Source: Oreocharis arfaki (lineage: Eukaryota > Chordata > Aves > Passeriformes > Paramythiidae). From it: DNA of 64,000 nucleotides. Where the stretch lies: contig VZRR01014165.1 of the NCBI GenBank assembly GCA_013398015.1, forward strand, positions 3,395,132-3,459,131, given 5' to 3'. The notes under the pieces were generated by a model. It had not been told where the DNA came from, did not search any database, and saw only the letters and a list, made by a program, of their open reading frames with translations. How positions within the stretch are numbered: position 1 is the stretch's first letter; the number at the start of each line of letters is the position of its first letter. The translations under genes and the position numbers were made by a program. Positions 25,374 through 38,000 of the stretch are shown piece after piece.

Positions 25374-27252
25374 GCCACTACAAATCTTCATAGACCTAGA
25401 AATCAGTTAATTTGTGCTCAGATTCTCATCCTGAGCTAAATAAGATTCTTACTTTGCTTCTGATAGAAAAAAAAATCCAGTCTATTTTCTTTCAACAAAT
25501 GAAAAAGCAACGTTGATAGTAACTTTATCATGTTTTTGAGTTGCATAGAATTTCTTACATCGCATTGTAATCACAATATAATAAAGCTCTTCTTTAATAT
25601 TCCTTTGATTCTTTATCTGTCTGCCTCTTAGCTCAGCAGTTCAGCATTACAATTTAAAAGGCTCATTTCTCAAGAATGCAATCAGTGTCTTCATTGTAAT
25701 CATTGGTTACTTGGGCATTATAAACATAATTGATAAATAGTAAGAGACAGAGTAGATCCTACAGGTACTAAATACTGATATGCAATTACTCTACTTTCCC
25801 CAGATTATGGCTATAGATGTCATACAGGATTGACTAAAAACATTCTTTGGAAGGACTGCAGAAGTTCACATCAAGTTTAGAAAAGGTTCTGGATGCAGTT
25901 AACCATAAATAATGGTTATTTTGTAATACTCAGAAACATCTTATTTCCACGGATGAATTACTACCTTCTCTTTTTCTGGTGAAAATTTAAATAGTAGCTT
26001 CAAATAAAAGCTGCTTCTATTCCTGCCACAAGCTTATACAACACAGCGTTGATACAATTTAAAGGAGCTGACATACTGCTTAAAATATGGATGCTGCATA
26101 TGACTTAAATAATACGAATTATATGCTGAAGTCATTACTGAGTTGTTACCCAGGGAAAACATAGTGTTGCTTCAATAAATATTTCAGGATTCAACACTAT
26201 AATTCTTAGGAGACATTTTACAGAAATAGGATGGATAGTAACTTAAAAAACGCTGTGGAATTAGTATTTCAGTGTTTAAATATTTAGCCAGCACTTCACT
26301 AAAATAGGATTGTTTCTCCATATATTTGTTAACCACAAAGTAAATTTACAAAGGACAGATCATATCTCCTCCCTCCCCCATTAAATAGATGCATAATAAG
26401 AATCCATTCCCATTCTCATAAAACTCTGGGCAAATCAGTCTTGCTGCCTATGTCATAGCATGAGAGTGAAGTTTTGATGAGAACATGTCTGTGAACAAAA
26501 GCCCCCTTCTAATCCAGTCTGACCTTTAATCTAAGACACAAAATAAAGTTCTATCTTTAAATCAGAAATGATTTTCTGTAAAAAACATTTGGAAGACCTC
26601 ACAGGACATTTAACACAACTTTTTTTTTTTCTGTCATACTCAGAAGAGGTTCCATTTCCACAGAAGTGGAAATTCAGGTGCAGAGAGACAGTGTGTGTTT
26701 GCTGATAGTCCAAACCTCTGAGCTCCTGCCTTTCAGTCTCTTTGCTAAGGGGCTCAAGTTTGAATCACAAGATATGCTGAAGATTCCCAAATGCTTCACA
26801 GCCAGTGAAGTGCAAAGCCCAGGAAAAATAGGTCTGGCATTTCTATGGCTTGTGATCTATAACTAATAAGCTGACTAGCAAAGGACATAGCTGGCAGGCA
26901 ATAACAGTCAGTGTATAGCAGTAACTTTGTCATGCTACAGAGTGGGGTTGCTCCTCAGAAGATTCTAAGACGCACATCTGAAATGCACATTAACTCCTGC
27001 CTTAACTCCTACCTGCAACATCTATATCAGTGCCAAAGACATAACTTTCAGTTGAAAATGTGTTAATATTTGCAGAGGATCAGGCTCTTTCCTTGTACCT
27101 ATACATGCATTTCCCATAGTGACCAGGTTAATGGGATTTGAGATCTCCAATTATAAAGATAACTGTTATAAAACATCTCCATACTTTGAGACTAGTAATG
27201 GAAGGAGGCAACTTTTAAACTTCACTGTTTAATGTATTAAAGCATGGTGGCT

Positions 27253-27316
27253 CTGATCCAAAACTAAGTAATTCAGCAGAAAGTCTCCCACTGATTTCAA
27301 TGGGCTTTGAACCAGG
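27253..27316. repeat. short inverted-terminal-repeat element (ancient amniote MITE-like)
   Basis: CTGATCCAAA at the left is the near inverse complement (8 of 10) of TTTGAACCAG at the right, and the right arm contains CTGATTTCAATGGGC, the hallmark of an old nonautonomous hairpin repeat seen across archosaurs and turtles. About 64 bp; no coding capacity. Confidence 0.5.
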
Positions 27317-28820
27317 AAATGGTCTTTAAAATGTTCCGTGCCCCCTGATCAGATATGAGAAGCAAAAAATGAAGGGAGAGACCTTTTATTCCTTCAGTGT
27401 TTGGGATGACTCAGACACAGCAGACTGCTAGGAAATTGTATTTATACCACAAGGACAACACTTATTGCAATTCCTTAGTCATCACAGCGTGGCAAAATTC
27501 AGTTGTAAAGTCTGGTACAGGGTCACAGTATGCAGCTTTTGGATTATTAATTTACTTATTTAACATATGGATTTTTAAGATTAATCTTATCTAGGAGTTG
27601 AAGATTAAGGTGTTTCTACGATTTATTTAATCCAGAGTGTTGTGGACTAGTGGGTTATTTCAGTAACAGCCATTTATTCCAAAATCTGGTGAAGGGAATT
27701 ACACGAATGAATTTGATATAACATTGTTGCCAAACATGAAATACTCACCAAGCATCAGGGATAAGAAACTTCCTCTGAAAATTGCCTAACAGAGAAAGGA
27801 TTCTCCTATTTAATCTTGATATTAATTCTGTTTGGGTCCTGTTACTCAAAAAGAAAAGCTGCTACATTTTAACTGTTTTCAGTGCTTGTGCAGCTGCCCA
27901 TCACTTTGGTGCCACATCCACATCTCCCCAGATGGATGCACTACAAATCTTTGCACATCTGAAACCTTTAATTTAGCGGAGTGAGCTCAGTCTTTGGGCT
28001 GTGTGCAGACTCAAGGATTTATTTTTAAAAAGCCCTCCTGATTTTACTATCTATTTGATATTCACAAAGAGCATTTTGGCTGTGTCATGCTGTGCTAATA
28101 GGCTGCAAGATTTCTTGGTTGGTTTGACATTCTGCTGCCCCTAGGTAGCAGAACGCTGCGGTCTCCGAGAACAACCCTCAAAACTCGAAAGAGCTGGGTA
28201 CCGACTCCCAGCGGGGCTTCCTTTATGTGAACTCAGCCAACCAACAACTCCATGACTCCAGCAGATGTTTTCGGCCTTCAGACCAGTGGGTGAATTTATC
28301 CATCCTCCCTCATTCCCTCAGTAATCTATCTGGCTGAAGCCAGCATGGTTAAACCTGGATCTGCGCCGAGGACAATCAGGAATGAAGGGCTGGCCCGGTG
28401 AGGTTTTCCAGCATGTATCAGACAGATTGTATTCAGGGGCAAAGGGTCCATGCTATGTAAGCTCCATAGAGCCTGTACCAGTGTTCTTTGCTCCCCATTG
28501 GGCTCTCTTTGATTGCAGGTTTTAAATATGCCATGTATTTCCAGATGCATTATTTATGTTTCCTTGTGTTGTTGTGCAATTTGTGGCAGAGTGAGGGGTC
28601 TACTGGAAAGCAGCCCTTGGTTAGTGGGCAGCCCTGTAGCAAAATATTAGTAATACAGAAATCTGCTGCTCTAAGTGAAATTTGATTTAAACATAGATGA
28701 CAGAAAGTATTCAAATAATTTATTATTTTTTAAAACGTTGGCTACACTCAAAAGTGGTTAACTAGAAGTATAGCTATTTTTATCTTGCTCTTGTTTCTTG
28801 TTCTATCTTGCTTCTTTCTT

Positions 28821-28874
28821 CCCTTTCCCTTTCCCTTTCCCTTTCCCTTTCCCTTTCCCTTTCCCTTTCCCTTT
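28821..28874 (+). repeat. (CCCTTT)9 microsatellite
   Basis: Nine perfect CCCTTT hexamers, preceded by a C/T-rich ramp (28790-28820) and followed by CTCCTTCC. Pure polypyrimidine on this strand, so it is a potential triplex-forming (H-DNA) tract. The reverse-complement hexamer occurs at 42621-42676. Confidence 0.97.
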
Positions 28875-31800
28875 CTCCTTCCTTTTCATTATGCTTCATG
28901 ATAGAAATGAGGACACAGGCTGTGGCTTGATCTGGCGATGCCTGAGCACTACCAGATGGGGAGAAGTGGGTGGTGGCTGCTCATCCCTGTGGCAGTGGCT
29001 CAAATAAATAACTTTTTTTCAGCCAGTCTGGGTAGGAGGCTGTGTCTGCTTCTGAGTCTAGACCCAGATACCAAGAGCTGTACACACCAGCTGGAGTTTA
29101 GGCAGTTCTCCTGCCATAAAACTGTACCTTCACCCCTTCCAGAAACTGAACTAAAGCACAATCAACAGGTGGTGTAATTCAGTGCCAGCTTGTGACACTG
29201 TTATTTCACAGCCAGTCATCCCAGAGTTTATGGTTTCCAGCACAGTTAACTCTATTTGCATTCTGGTTTGATTAGCTCTGTTGAAAAATGGATTCTTGCT
29301 TCCTGCCATACTGCCTTGCAACCAAAGGCATTTAACCAGGACTACCCTGACTTTAAAGAAGTGCATCCTTCATGCTGTATTCTAAATTAGAGCTTTTCCT
29401 TTCCCAGACCAAATAGTTTTAGAGTAAATGCTTATTTATACATTTGTGTATAAGTTCCAGGAGTTTAGAAGCAAATGTGTACTTAAGGCCAGATAATTTG
29501 TGGTGGAACATGGTAACTAGCCTTGAACTTAATATTTGTGTGGCTGTTTCCAAGAATGATTTCATTATTGGTGCAATTTAAGTTTTGGGATACCCTAAAG
29601 TGCTTTGTTTAGGAATTGGAACAATCTGTGAAGTTACAGGAGTGATAAGTGATCATTGCATGATCATGACCATCTTTTTTTTATTTGGCTGACCATTAAT
29701 TTGCCTTAACTACCAACTTTGTGATCATCCTGCTCTGAATCTTATGTATTGTATACTGAAATTTACCCTACTCATCTGTGTGACCACAAAAGGAATCCCC
29801 AGGGCCATCTCTACTTTCACAGTCAAATGCACTACTTGACTAGCAGCCTTGAAACCAGTGTGTATCCTACAGTTTGGATGTCCTCTGAGAACAGTACTGA
29901 ACAGTTGATTTAGCTATTTTGCTTTGTACACGAATCCCAGCAGGAAGATTTTCGAAAGGTGGTGCTGGAGGAAGGACAGGGGTTGGGAAAAATATAAGTG
30001 CAAGCTAAAAAAAAAAAAAAAAGAAGGTAGAGCAAGACCCTTAATGTTTTTTTGAACGAGATGTAATCAGTTGCCATAATACTGTACTGTTTGTTTGACT
30101 TTTTTCAGTGCGGTTACTGTTACTTCATCCCTGAAACGTTTCCAAGAGAAACAAGGGATTGTCCACAAGATAATCACCGCTGTGTCTGACTCCTCTGTGT
30201 GTAGTATGGTGTGTCACTAAGAGAGAGGTATTATCTTCATGCAGCCTGTGAACAAAAATCAAGAATACTCACTGGGAATAAAACTCTAGGTACACATTGT
30301 TCTGCAAATGGATGGCTTCTCAAAAAAAAGTTCCTTGCTGCTCGGTAAAAGTAGCACCCTGTCTTTTCCCATATCAGTATTTCAGTATCTGCTCTGTTGA
30401 ATGTGATGACACCTTCAACACCTTCAATCTCTTCAGTGGTAGTTCAGGAGAAGGCCAGATAATGATTTCTGAACTGATTGCCTGCACATCGGGCACCAAG
30501 TCCCCTTGTGGGGTTGAGCTGGTGTCAGCTCAGTCCAAGAGACGTGCCCATGCTGCTGTGCTCTCAGAGGCAGCCAGACCCGGTCATGGTGCCTGCTGCA
30601 GGCTGGACTGTCCCCAGGGCTCATTTAATTGCTGCTCTGCCTGCCATAACTGGCATGGGTGAATCTCCCACCCTACAAAATAAAAGGCAAAGTTCTCCAA
30701 CGCAGTGTTCCTGTTCTGTCATATAACTTTCTTCTCCTCAGGTGTAAATTCACACGATGAAAATGGATGTTAAGAAACTGACAGCTTTGAGACAGGGACA
30801 GTCCCCCATTGGGGTGTCATCTGGCAGGGGCTTCAATCTCTAAGAAATACCGAGGATCTCACACAAGCTACAAGAGTCACCAGAGCCAGCTTTCAGGTGG
30901 GCATGTTCACTCAGCACAGCACCCAGAGTAAACTTACTGAGTAGACAGCTTTCTTTTAACGTTCAGTTTGTACATTTACGTGGGATCTATTCTGCCCCGC
31001 TTAGCAGGGGATCTAAATTTGACTTGCTTGACGAAATATTCTTTCCTAACAGGGTTTTAAAATTCTCTCTACAGTCATCAAGAAGAGGAAAGTACCTCTG
31101 GAGACATTCAGAAGATTGAGGCGTCACCCCAAGCAGTTTCAAAAAGGCAGGCTGGGTCGTATCAATACACCAGCACTGGTGTACTAGAGGAATTTTTTAA
31201 AATTGTGGCTCTCATTAACTAAATAAAATGGAATCATGCTAGTCAGTTCATGCTTAAGAGTCCTTCCCTTCACATCAACAGTTTACTTGACTGTCAAACA
31301 ACTATTCTTCCAGAATTAGATCTATTAGACATCTTGTGGGTCTTGTCATCATTTTGACAAGAATTATTTATGTTTCAGCATCATGGAGGATCTTATTTTT
31401 ACAGTCATAGCAGAAATCGGTGTAATGAGAGATGAGTAGCTGATGGGTCTGCTAGTAAAATCTACAGCTATTCAATTTTAGAGTGATTATTTTTCAAAAA
31501 CTGTTATGTTGGCATTGTAAAAAAGCCTGTGTATTTTTGACGATTTTAATACTTATTGGAGGGACAGTATCTGCAGTCCAGCATGTAACAGGATGTCATT
31601 TATACCTAGTGCCAGGTCTTTATGCCTTTACTAGTTTGAGTAGGTTTTTGCTTCACAGCTGATCTCAGAGCAAATTTCTGCTTGTTGTGCATCAGCTGGC
31701 AAGGTCTGAAGACTGATAGCTGTAGGCCACTAACGTAAAATTTGACACAAGTTAGTAGCAATCAATTAATAGGTAACCAACTAGCTGTAATAAATCCATA

Positions 31801-33272
31801 AAAGCTATGAAATCCAGTCTTCCAGGGTCAGAACACCTTGCAAAAAGTTTTCTGTGCCTCTTGATTTTATTAGATTTTCTATGGACCAGTGAAGAGGGTA
31901 ATACATTTGATGCATTTTATGCATGTCAGCACTTTCGGCTAGAACTGAATAATTAAATACCCTCACAGAGAAAATTTGCTTCCGTGCTATGAAAATGTCC
32001 TCACAAGTTGTTAATTCTGTGCAAAAATTGAGTGATGATAATTAGCAGAAGTGAGTAAAAATAGCAAAAAGCAATTACGCAAATTAGCAAAAAAGCTTGT
32101 AAAAATGTTGCGTAGGTGCAGCAGCTTGGAAAGAAAGCCTTGACTTTGTTATTGCTTTTCTGTCCCATGACTTAAAATACAAGCCATTGCTCCTACGTTG
32201 ATGGGAAAAGTCAAAACATATGCTTTTCAGCTAACGAAAAACAACATACAAGGCACAATGTTATTGCAAGTGTAAAACTAAACGGAACTTTTCCAGAAGC
32301 CATATTCAGAGCAGTGTCGACAGCCACAAGGCCAGCTTCAGCTTGCTTCTGGGGGTGTTGGAGCCCACATGGGCCAGCATCCAAACACAGTAGAAATACA
32401 ATACAACAATGTTTTCGCCTCCCGATGCTTTTCATGAAACCACCAGAAGTCTTGCATCAGGATCACAATGTATCAGTCTAGCTCAGAAGTTCAGGCTCAG
32501 GAAAACAGCTGGTAAAACTGCCTCATGCATCATGCTTTACAAAACTTGACTACTTTGCATTTGAAGAGAGATAATTACCCATGTTAAATATCACTGGTTA
32601 GAAGCTGCACTGAAAAAGAAGTGACATTTTGATGGGTTGTTAGGGCAGGGAGAAGATGAATAATTTTCAGCATTTTGACAAAAAATAATCGCGTAATTCA
32701 GGGCCTCAAATTGCATTCTTCAGAGCGACTGTGTGAAAATGGTGTTTCTCACCCAATGTACTCATCCTCGATGTGAATTTAGTCATTGCTGCCTTTATTA
32801 ATCAAAATAAATGTTTGACAGCTCTACATGTAGAAACTCTGCTGAGCCAGAACTGAAGGGAGAGGGAGAGCTGAAGGCTTTTGGATCCATGGTCTGTCAG
32901 CAGCACTGTTAAATAAGCAGTGACTGAGTGTCTCAGCCCTTCACCTACAGGCAGAATACTCACATCCTCAGGTGAAATTCTGTGGAATAGGATGGAATGC
33001 AACGGCAAGGAGCATTTCCCCTGTAATATCGCCGCTAGTGGCGTTAATGAGCAAGCCAGGAAAAACATGGCTTGGCTTCTGACTCCTCAGATGTGTTGAC
33101 AGAGCTGACAGTTAAGAGTTCTCTCTTTTTTTAACTTGTGAAATGCGTGTTTTACCTGGAATTACTGAGTCACGACAAATATGGAAAAACCACTCCCTTG
33201 CCATTTCCCAGAGATGAGCAGTCATCTAATAACAGCATGTTTATACAATATTTGTTTCCACTGCCCATGTTA

Positions 33273-33531
33273 GAGCCTAAAAGCACTTTGCAAACATTAA
33301 TAAAACTATTCATAATCCTTTCTAGCTAAGCAATTTATTTCCGCTTTATTGACCAGAGCCATGAAGACACTGTTAACAGCTTTTACCTGCTACATGAAGG
33401 ACTTCTGAGCTCTTCTGTGGCTTTCCACGTTCTTTGGATAAAACAAAACAAACAAAACTCAAAGGTTGTTATTATTAAGCCTGTTTTACAGATGAAGAAA
33501 TAAGACTTTCAAAAGAACCAGGGCTGACTGA
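33273..33531 (+). mobile_element. ancient SINE/LINE-tail remnant (MIR/L2-like), split
   Basis: Two segments in the right order for an old amniote repeat: AAAAGCACTTTGCAAACATTAA (split here as AAAAGCACTTTG and CAAACATTAATAA, 33279-33303) and, about 160 bp later, TTATTATTAAGCC then TGTTTTACAGATGAAGAAA (33468-33501), the MIR/L2-type 'TTTTACAGATGAGGAAAC' landmark. The piece between is unrelated, so the element seems interrupted. Recognition is by landmark words only. Confidence 0.45.
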
Positions 33532-33886
33532 TGGATGTATAACCAATGATACCTATATGCCATGTACACGGAGCATGTTCGTCGTGCAAATTGTTTTCAC
33601 CGGTCATGGGGGATTTCTGGGGCAGTGGGAAGAACTGGAGCAGCAGCGGAGAGGAAGCAGCCCTCCTGTGGTCCGGTCAGTGCAGTTTTTTTAGGCTGCT
33701 TCCAGGGACTTGTTCATTGAGCAGATCCCAAGGTAGACAGTCCCATGTATGCCCACAGCGGCGGGCTGTTGCTCACACTCTCACTGCAGCGAAAGCCCTC
33801 GTGCATTGCACATTTATGCTGTAGGACCTCTGCTACTGACACAGCCCTGCACCAATTCCTACAGGGCTGATTTGCTTGCAAAATAT

Positions 33887-33953
33887 ACATGCATACATAC
33901 TTACATACATATATATATATATATATGTACACACACAGACACATATATATTTA
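33887..33953. repeat. AT/AC-rich microsatellite
   Basis: ATACATGC units pass into (TA)n at about 33909-33926, then ACACACAGACACATATATAT. Simple-sequence DNA; the frames called through it are artefacts. Confidence 0.9.
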
Positions 33954-34752
33954 CTTTAAAGAAATAATATATACATATACCCCAACCATGCAGCCCCATC
34001 TGTCTTCTCTTTCTCCAAAGGCTTTGCGGGTAGGATTGCTTGATGGACACGGGAAACTCCCTCCAACTTTCTATCTCTTGGCTCTAGTCTGAGGGTCTTC
34101 TCTTTGGAGATGGCCTACAGAGCTGGTTTGGGATCTGCAGCACTTACCACAAGCCTAAGCACAGCCCAAAAAACCGCAGAAGACAGGTGTGAGGGCACAG
34201 TTCTTGGACTGAGGGATTGTAAGCGGGGGACTTTGGTCACTGAAGATTTTACCTCAGGCATTGAGTCAGAGGAAAAGTCCCTCACCATGAAGTGACGCAC
34301 ACTTTATTCCTGGCAGGAGGCAAGAAATGTTGCTGTCTTGAACAACATCATTGTTATTCCAGGCTGTTTGCAATGACCAGGTTTTTGAGCCAATGGCTTT
34401 GGTGCCTTGTTGTGGTCTAGACATCACCTGAAGCACCAGTCAGAGATGGCTTTGCCTCCCCATTTTGAATTGTTCTCAGCAACCTCTCTGGTATGTAACT
34501 GAATTATCCTTTTTTTAAAAATTACAATATGCAGTAGTGGGTTCTCACCAATATCCATTCTTGCCATACTTTTGCCTACTTTGCTGTAGATATACTGGCT
34601 TTGTCAACGCCTCTTGGAGAAAAAAAACTCTAATGAGTGTCTATGGTTCATTTTCTTGACCCTCTGTAATGCATTTTGACTTCTCTAAGATTACTGTGTA
34701 GGTCTGCCTTGATCCTCTTACACTGACAATTGACCCTAAAGTGTTTTCTAAA
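33954..34752. other. intergenic DNA, nothing recognised
   Basis: Unique-looking DNA between the AT/AC microsatellite and a CR1. No gene, repeat family or motif supported. Confidence 0.5.
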
Positions 34753-35050
34753 CTCATAGAATTACAGAATGGTTTGGATTGGAGGGGACCCTAAAGATCA
34801 CCTGGTTCCAACTCCCCTGCCATGGGCAAGGACACCTTCCACTACACCAGGTTGCTCAGGGTCCCATCCAATCTGGCTTGGAACACTTCCAGCGATGGGG
34901 CATCCACAACTTCCCTGGGCAACCTGTGACAGTGCCTCACCACCCTCTGGGTAAAAGTTTTTTTCCTAGTAGGTAATCTAAATCACTTCTCCCTTCTTTT
35001 AAAATGGTTCTCCCTTGTCCCTTCACTATCTGCCTGTGTAAAAAGTAACC
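34753..35050 (-). mobile_element. CR1 LINE 3' fragment
   Basis: Minus-strand CR1 with its 3' end at the left: TCATAGAATTACAGAATGG then TTGGAGGGGACCCTAAAGATCACCTGG-type sequence (34753-34806), CCATGGGCAAGGACACCTTCC, GGTTGCTCAGGGTCCCATCC and ATCTGCCTGTGTAAAAAG near 35028. Truncated at its 5' end; no ORF2 remains. Confidence 0.93.
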
Positions 35051-38000
35051 CATTAGACAAGAGGAGAAACTCCCTCTTTAAATTTATGCTTTACTCAATG
35101 ATTTTCATAAAGTCAGGCGGTATTAGCATCTCTCTCTGTGCTGGAGAACCATGCTAAGCAGTCTTGAGACTGAAATATTTCAGGCTCCTGGTTTCACCTT
35201 GGAGTGTTTCAAATGACTCTGTCTCACTGCTGTTGCCTAAAAGAGAATTCAAAGAATGGCCCTTCAATTAATATCCATCAGAAAGAGCTGATAGGTTTGG
35301 ATCCAAGATATCTTCACAGAATCACCCCTCCACCCTGAGTCCATGAGTCAACAAACTTTAAATACAATTACTGGATTTTGAGCTCATGGTCTGTAGAAGA
35401 GGTCTCAGAAATGTGCAGAGAAATACTGATGCTTCTGATTGCAAAGTTCACATGATACTGGTAAATCTCCATTCAAACCCCCCCTCCCCGCCCCACCCCC
35501 CCAAAAAAAGTAGAAAGAGATACAGATCAGCTTTTAAAATTATATTTCACTTTTAATATAGATTTATTCATTGCATTTTTAGGTTTATACAGTCGAGTCT
35601 TCAGACGCAAACAGGGGTGTCATGATGGAGGTGGACAGAAATCCTTTGGCAAGATCTTCGTGGTTTGCTTTTATTCCTGCTCTGTGCTGATTTTCAAGAA
35701 TAATTTCACTTGCTAAAAATCCCCACAAGATGGCAGTGTGCAGTTCATTAACAACCGAAAGCAAACTATTTTGCTGTACAGTAAAAATGAAATAAAGAAA
35801 AAAAAATATTATCGCACACAAGAGCAGTGACTTCTTAACCCTTTCTGCCCATCCCACACTAAGACAATTTCCCCCTAAAGTGCGCAAGAACGTGTCAGTA
35901 AAATCCACAGTGAACACCCACAACCCTGAAGAACAGCCAAACCTTGCTTTGTTACCCAGATACAGAAGTGTTTTGCTTACCCAGCTAATCTTCCAAACAG
36001 CGAAGGAAAGCGAAAATGACACCTGAATTTGTCCCATTTTTTAATATATATATACACATATTTCTTGTCTGTGCCTGAGGCTCAGAGCTTCCAAAATTAC
36101 ACATACCCGTTTGGAGGATTTTTTGCAGGACTTTTTTTCTTTTTCCAAGCAGTGTGTAAGATAAAAAATAGACAGGCTTAGCCTCCTCTATGCTTCTCTT
36201 TCTGCTTGTTTGGTAATACAGTAAATGCAAGGACTTCCTGCATCATTGCAGTGCAGTATTGTATCATGGCATTTTTAAAGAACCGGTTTTTTCTTAATGA
36301 ATCTTCCCAGTGAGTGCACAACATCTCTATTTGAAAACATCTTCATTATTCAGCTTGAGAGCCGTTCATGGCATGCCAAGTTAAATATCTGAAAATAGAG
36401 AGTGTGATTTCTCCTTGTTCAGAGCATCATTTCATAGATGCAGCTAACCAGCTGCTGAGAAAACAAAATCCAGTGCAGGCCCCTGGACACCCAGGCTTCT
36501 ACACAAAGACCAATGCTTGGCTTCAGTTTCCAACTTCTTAGGTTATACTCAGTGGCAGGTAAAGGAACAGAGGAGCCAGCAAACCTCCTGCCTGTCTTTG
36601 TGCTGAGAGGACACGGGTTCGACCCTGCCTGGCTGAAACTATGCCACCCTATAAAACCGTGCCACCATGCCCCATCCCCTGCTTGTGGTGTGCCCAAGAC
36701 CAAGTGGGATAGGCCAGCTCCTTTCTTGTAGTCACACCCACAAGCTGAGCCGGGCAGTGGCACACCTGATGCTTTCATCATCATCGGTGTGAAGCCATCA
36801 AGGGATCACAGCAAGGTGTCCTGAAAAGAGTGGGACCATGGTTTGGGGGAAAAACTCCAAACCACAAAACCAACATATAATGGTTACAGGTACTCAGAGA
36901 TTTCTGCCTGGTGCCAGGGGAAAAAAAAGGGGCAAAACCATATGACTATGTCCCAAGAGGGACATGATTTCCCTTGGGCATGCGACCACGCCCAAGTGAG
37001 TGTGGGCATCCTTGCCTTCTGGAAGTGGAGAGGGTAAGGTATTCCTGGGCCTCCAGGATGCTTCCGGAGACATGAAACATTTAGCTACTTAAGGGTGACT
37101 TCCTTTAACTGGAAACACAGTACTGGGAAGTGAGAAATTGCCCTTCTTCAGTATCATCCTTTCATGATGGCCAGCCCACCTGCCCATGGGCTGCAGCTGG
37201 CAGGGCCTTCAGTGGTGTTCTTCACTTGACAGTGAGCTACTGTTCCCAAAGTGATCAGCTTTCCCCATCCTTTTCCTCCTGGCAGCAAGCCACCACCTTC
37301 AATCTTCAGGCAGACACGGTAGCCAGACCTTCTTGCAGGAAGAGCCTGCTGCCCTTAGCCCCATCCTTGCAGGGTGGAAATGCTCCCTCTGACTGCGGTA
37401 GCCTCTTCTCAGTGCCAGAGTAGACTTTGGGCAGATGTTGAGCCAGCATCCTGGCAGATGATTTCTCCAAATTATTTAACTTCCGTGCTACCTGGCTTTG
37501 CAGTAAATCCCAGCTCTTCACAGGTGCAGAAAGAGGCCAGAAATGCGCTGTTCCCCTTTGCTGCACAATTTTTTGGAACCAGGAGTAGACAGATACCCTG
37601 GGAACTGTATCAAGATCCAAAACCTTGCATCTTTGAGAGATTAAAATAATCCTTTTTTATGCTGGAGCAGGCAAATGGTGCATCTGGAATAACATGCAAA
37701 TATTTGTTTGTCCTTTTTATTTTTGCTGTGTTAACAAAAACAATTAACATAAAAATAGCTCCTGTAACAAAAATATATTGTTTAAAACTCCTACCATACC
37801 TACCAGACCTTCAACGTTTTCTTAAGTTTTATTAAATACATTTTCCTCACAGGATATTTCTTGTTTTATTCCGATTTATACAACAGTGTCATGTTACTTC
37901 AGTTTGCCAAAAATAAATTCAACAAAAAGGAGAATTGAGTCACCTGGCACACCTATAGAACATTGGCAAAGCAGTAACAGATTCTAAAAATGAAAAGACA

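Larger units (their letters stand above)
19338..33270. other. intergenic DNA, mostly unique
   Basis: About 14 kb with no recognisable gene. It contains low-complexity runs (GTTT-rich 21361-21421, T run near 23188-23202, A run about 30008-30022), two hairpin-type ancient repeats and a hexamer microsatellite listed separately. The stretch 22840-23100 repeats words such as AGACACC and GTGTCT and may be an old dispersed repeat that I cannot name. Short ORFs are unrecognised and look random. Confidence 0.5.

Noticed and set aside
28130..28153. TTCTGCT...AGCAGAA inverted repeat overlapping a CTCF-like core
   Set aside because: 7-bp arms with a 10-bp spacer are expected often by chance, and the CTCF match is only 11 of 14.
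35585..36037. 150-codon minus-strand open frame
   Set aside because: One hydrophobic stretch but no homology I recognise. It overlaps CpG-retaining noncoding DNA and is better explained as chance.
36590..36640. tRNA-like GGGTTCGACCC word
   Set aside because: The T-arm does not pair in the right register and no matching acceptor or anticodon arm exists; not a tRNA or recognised tRNA-derived SINE.
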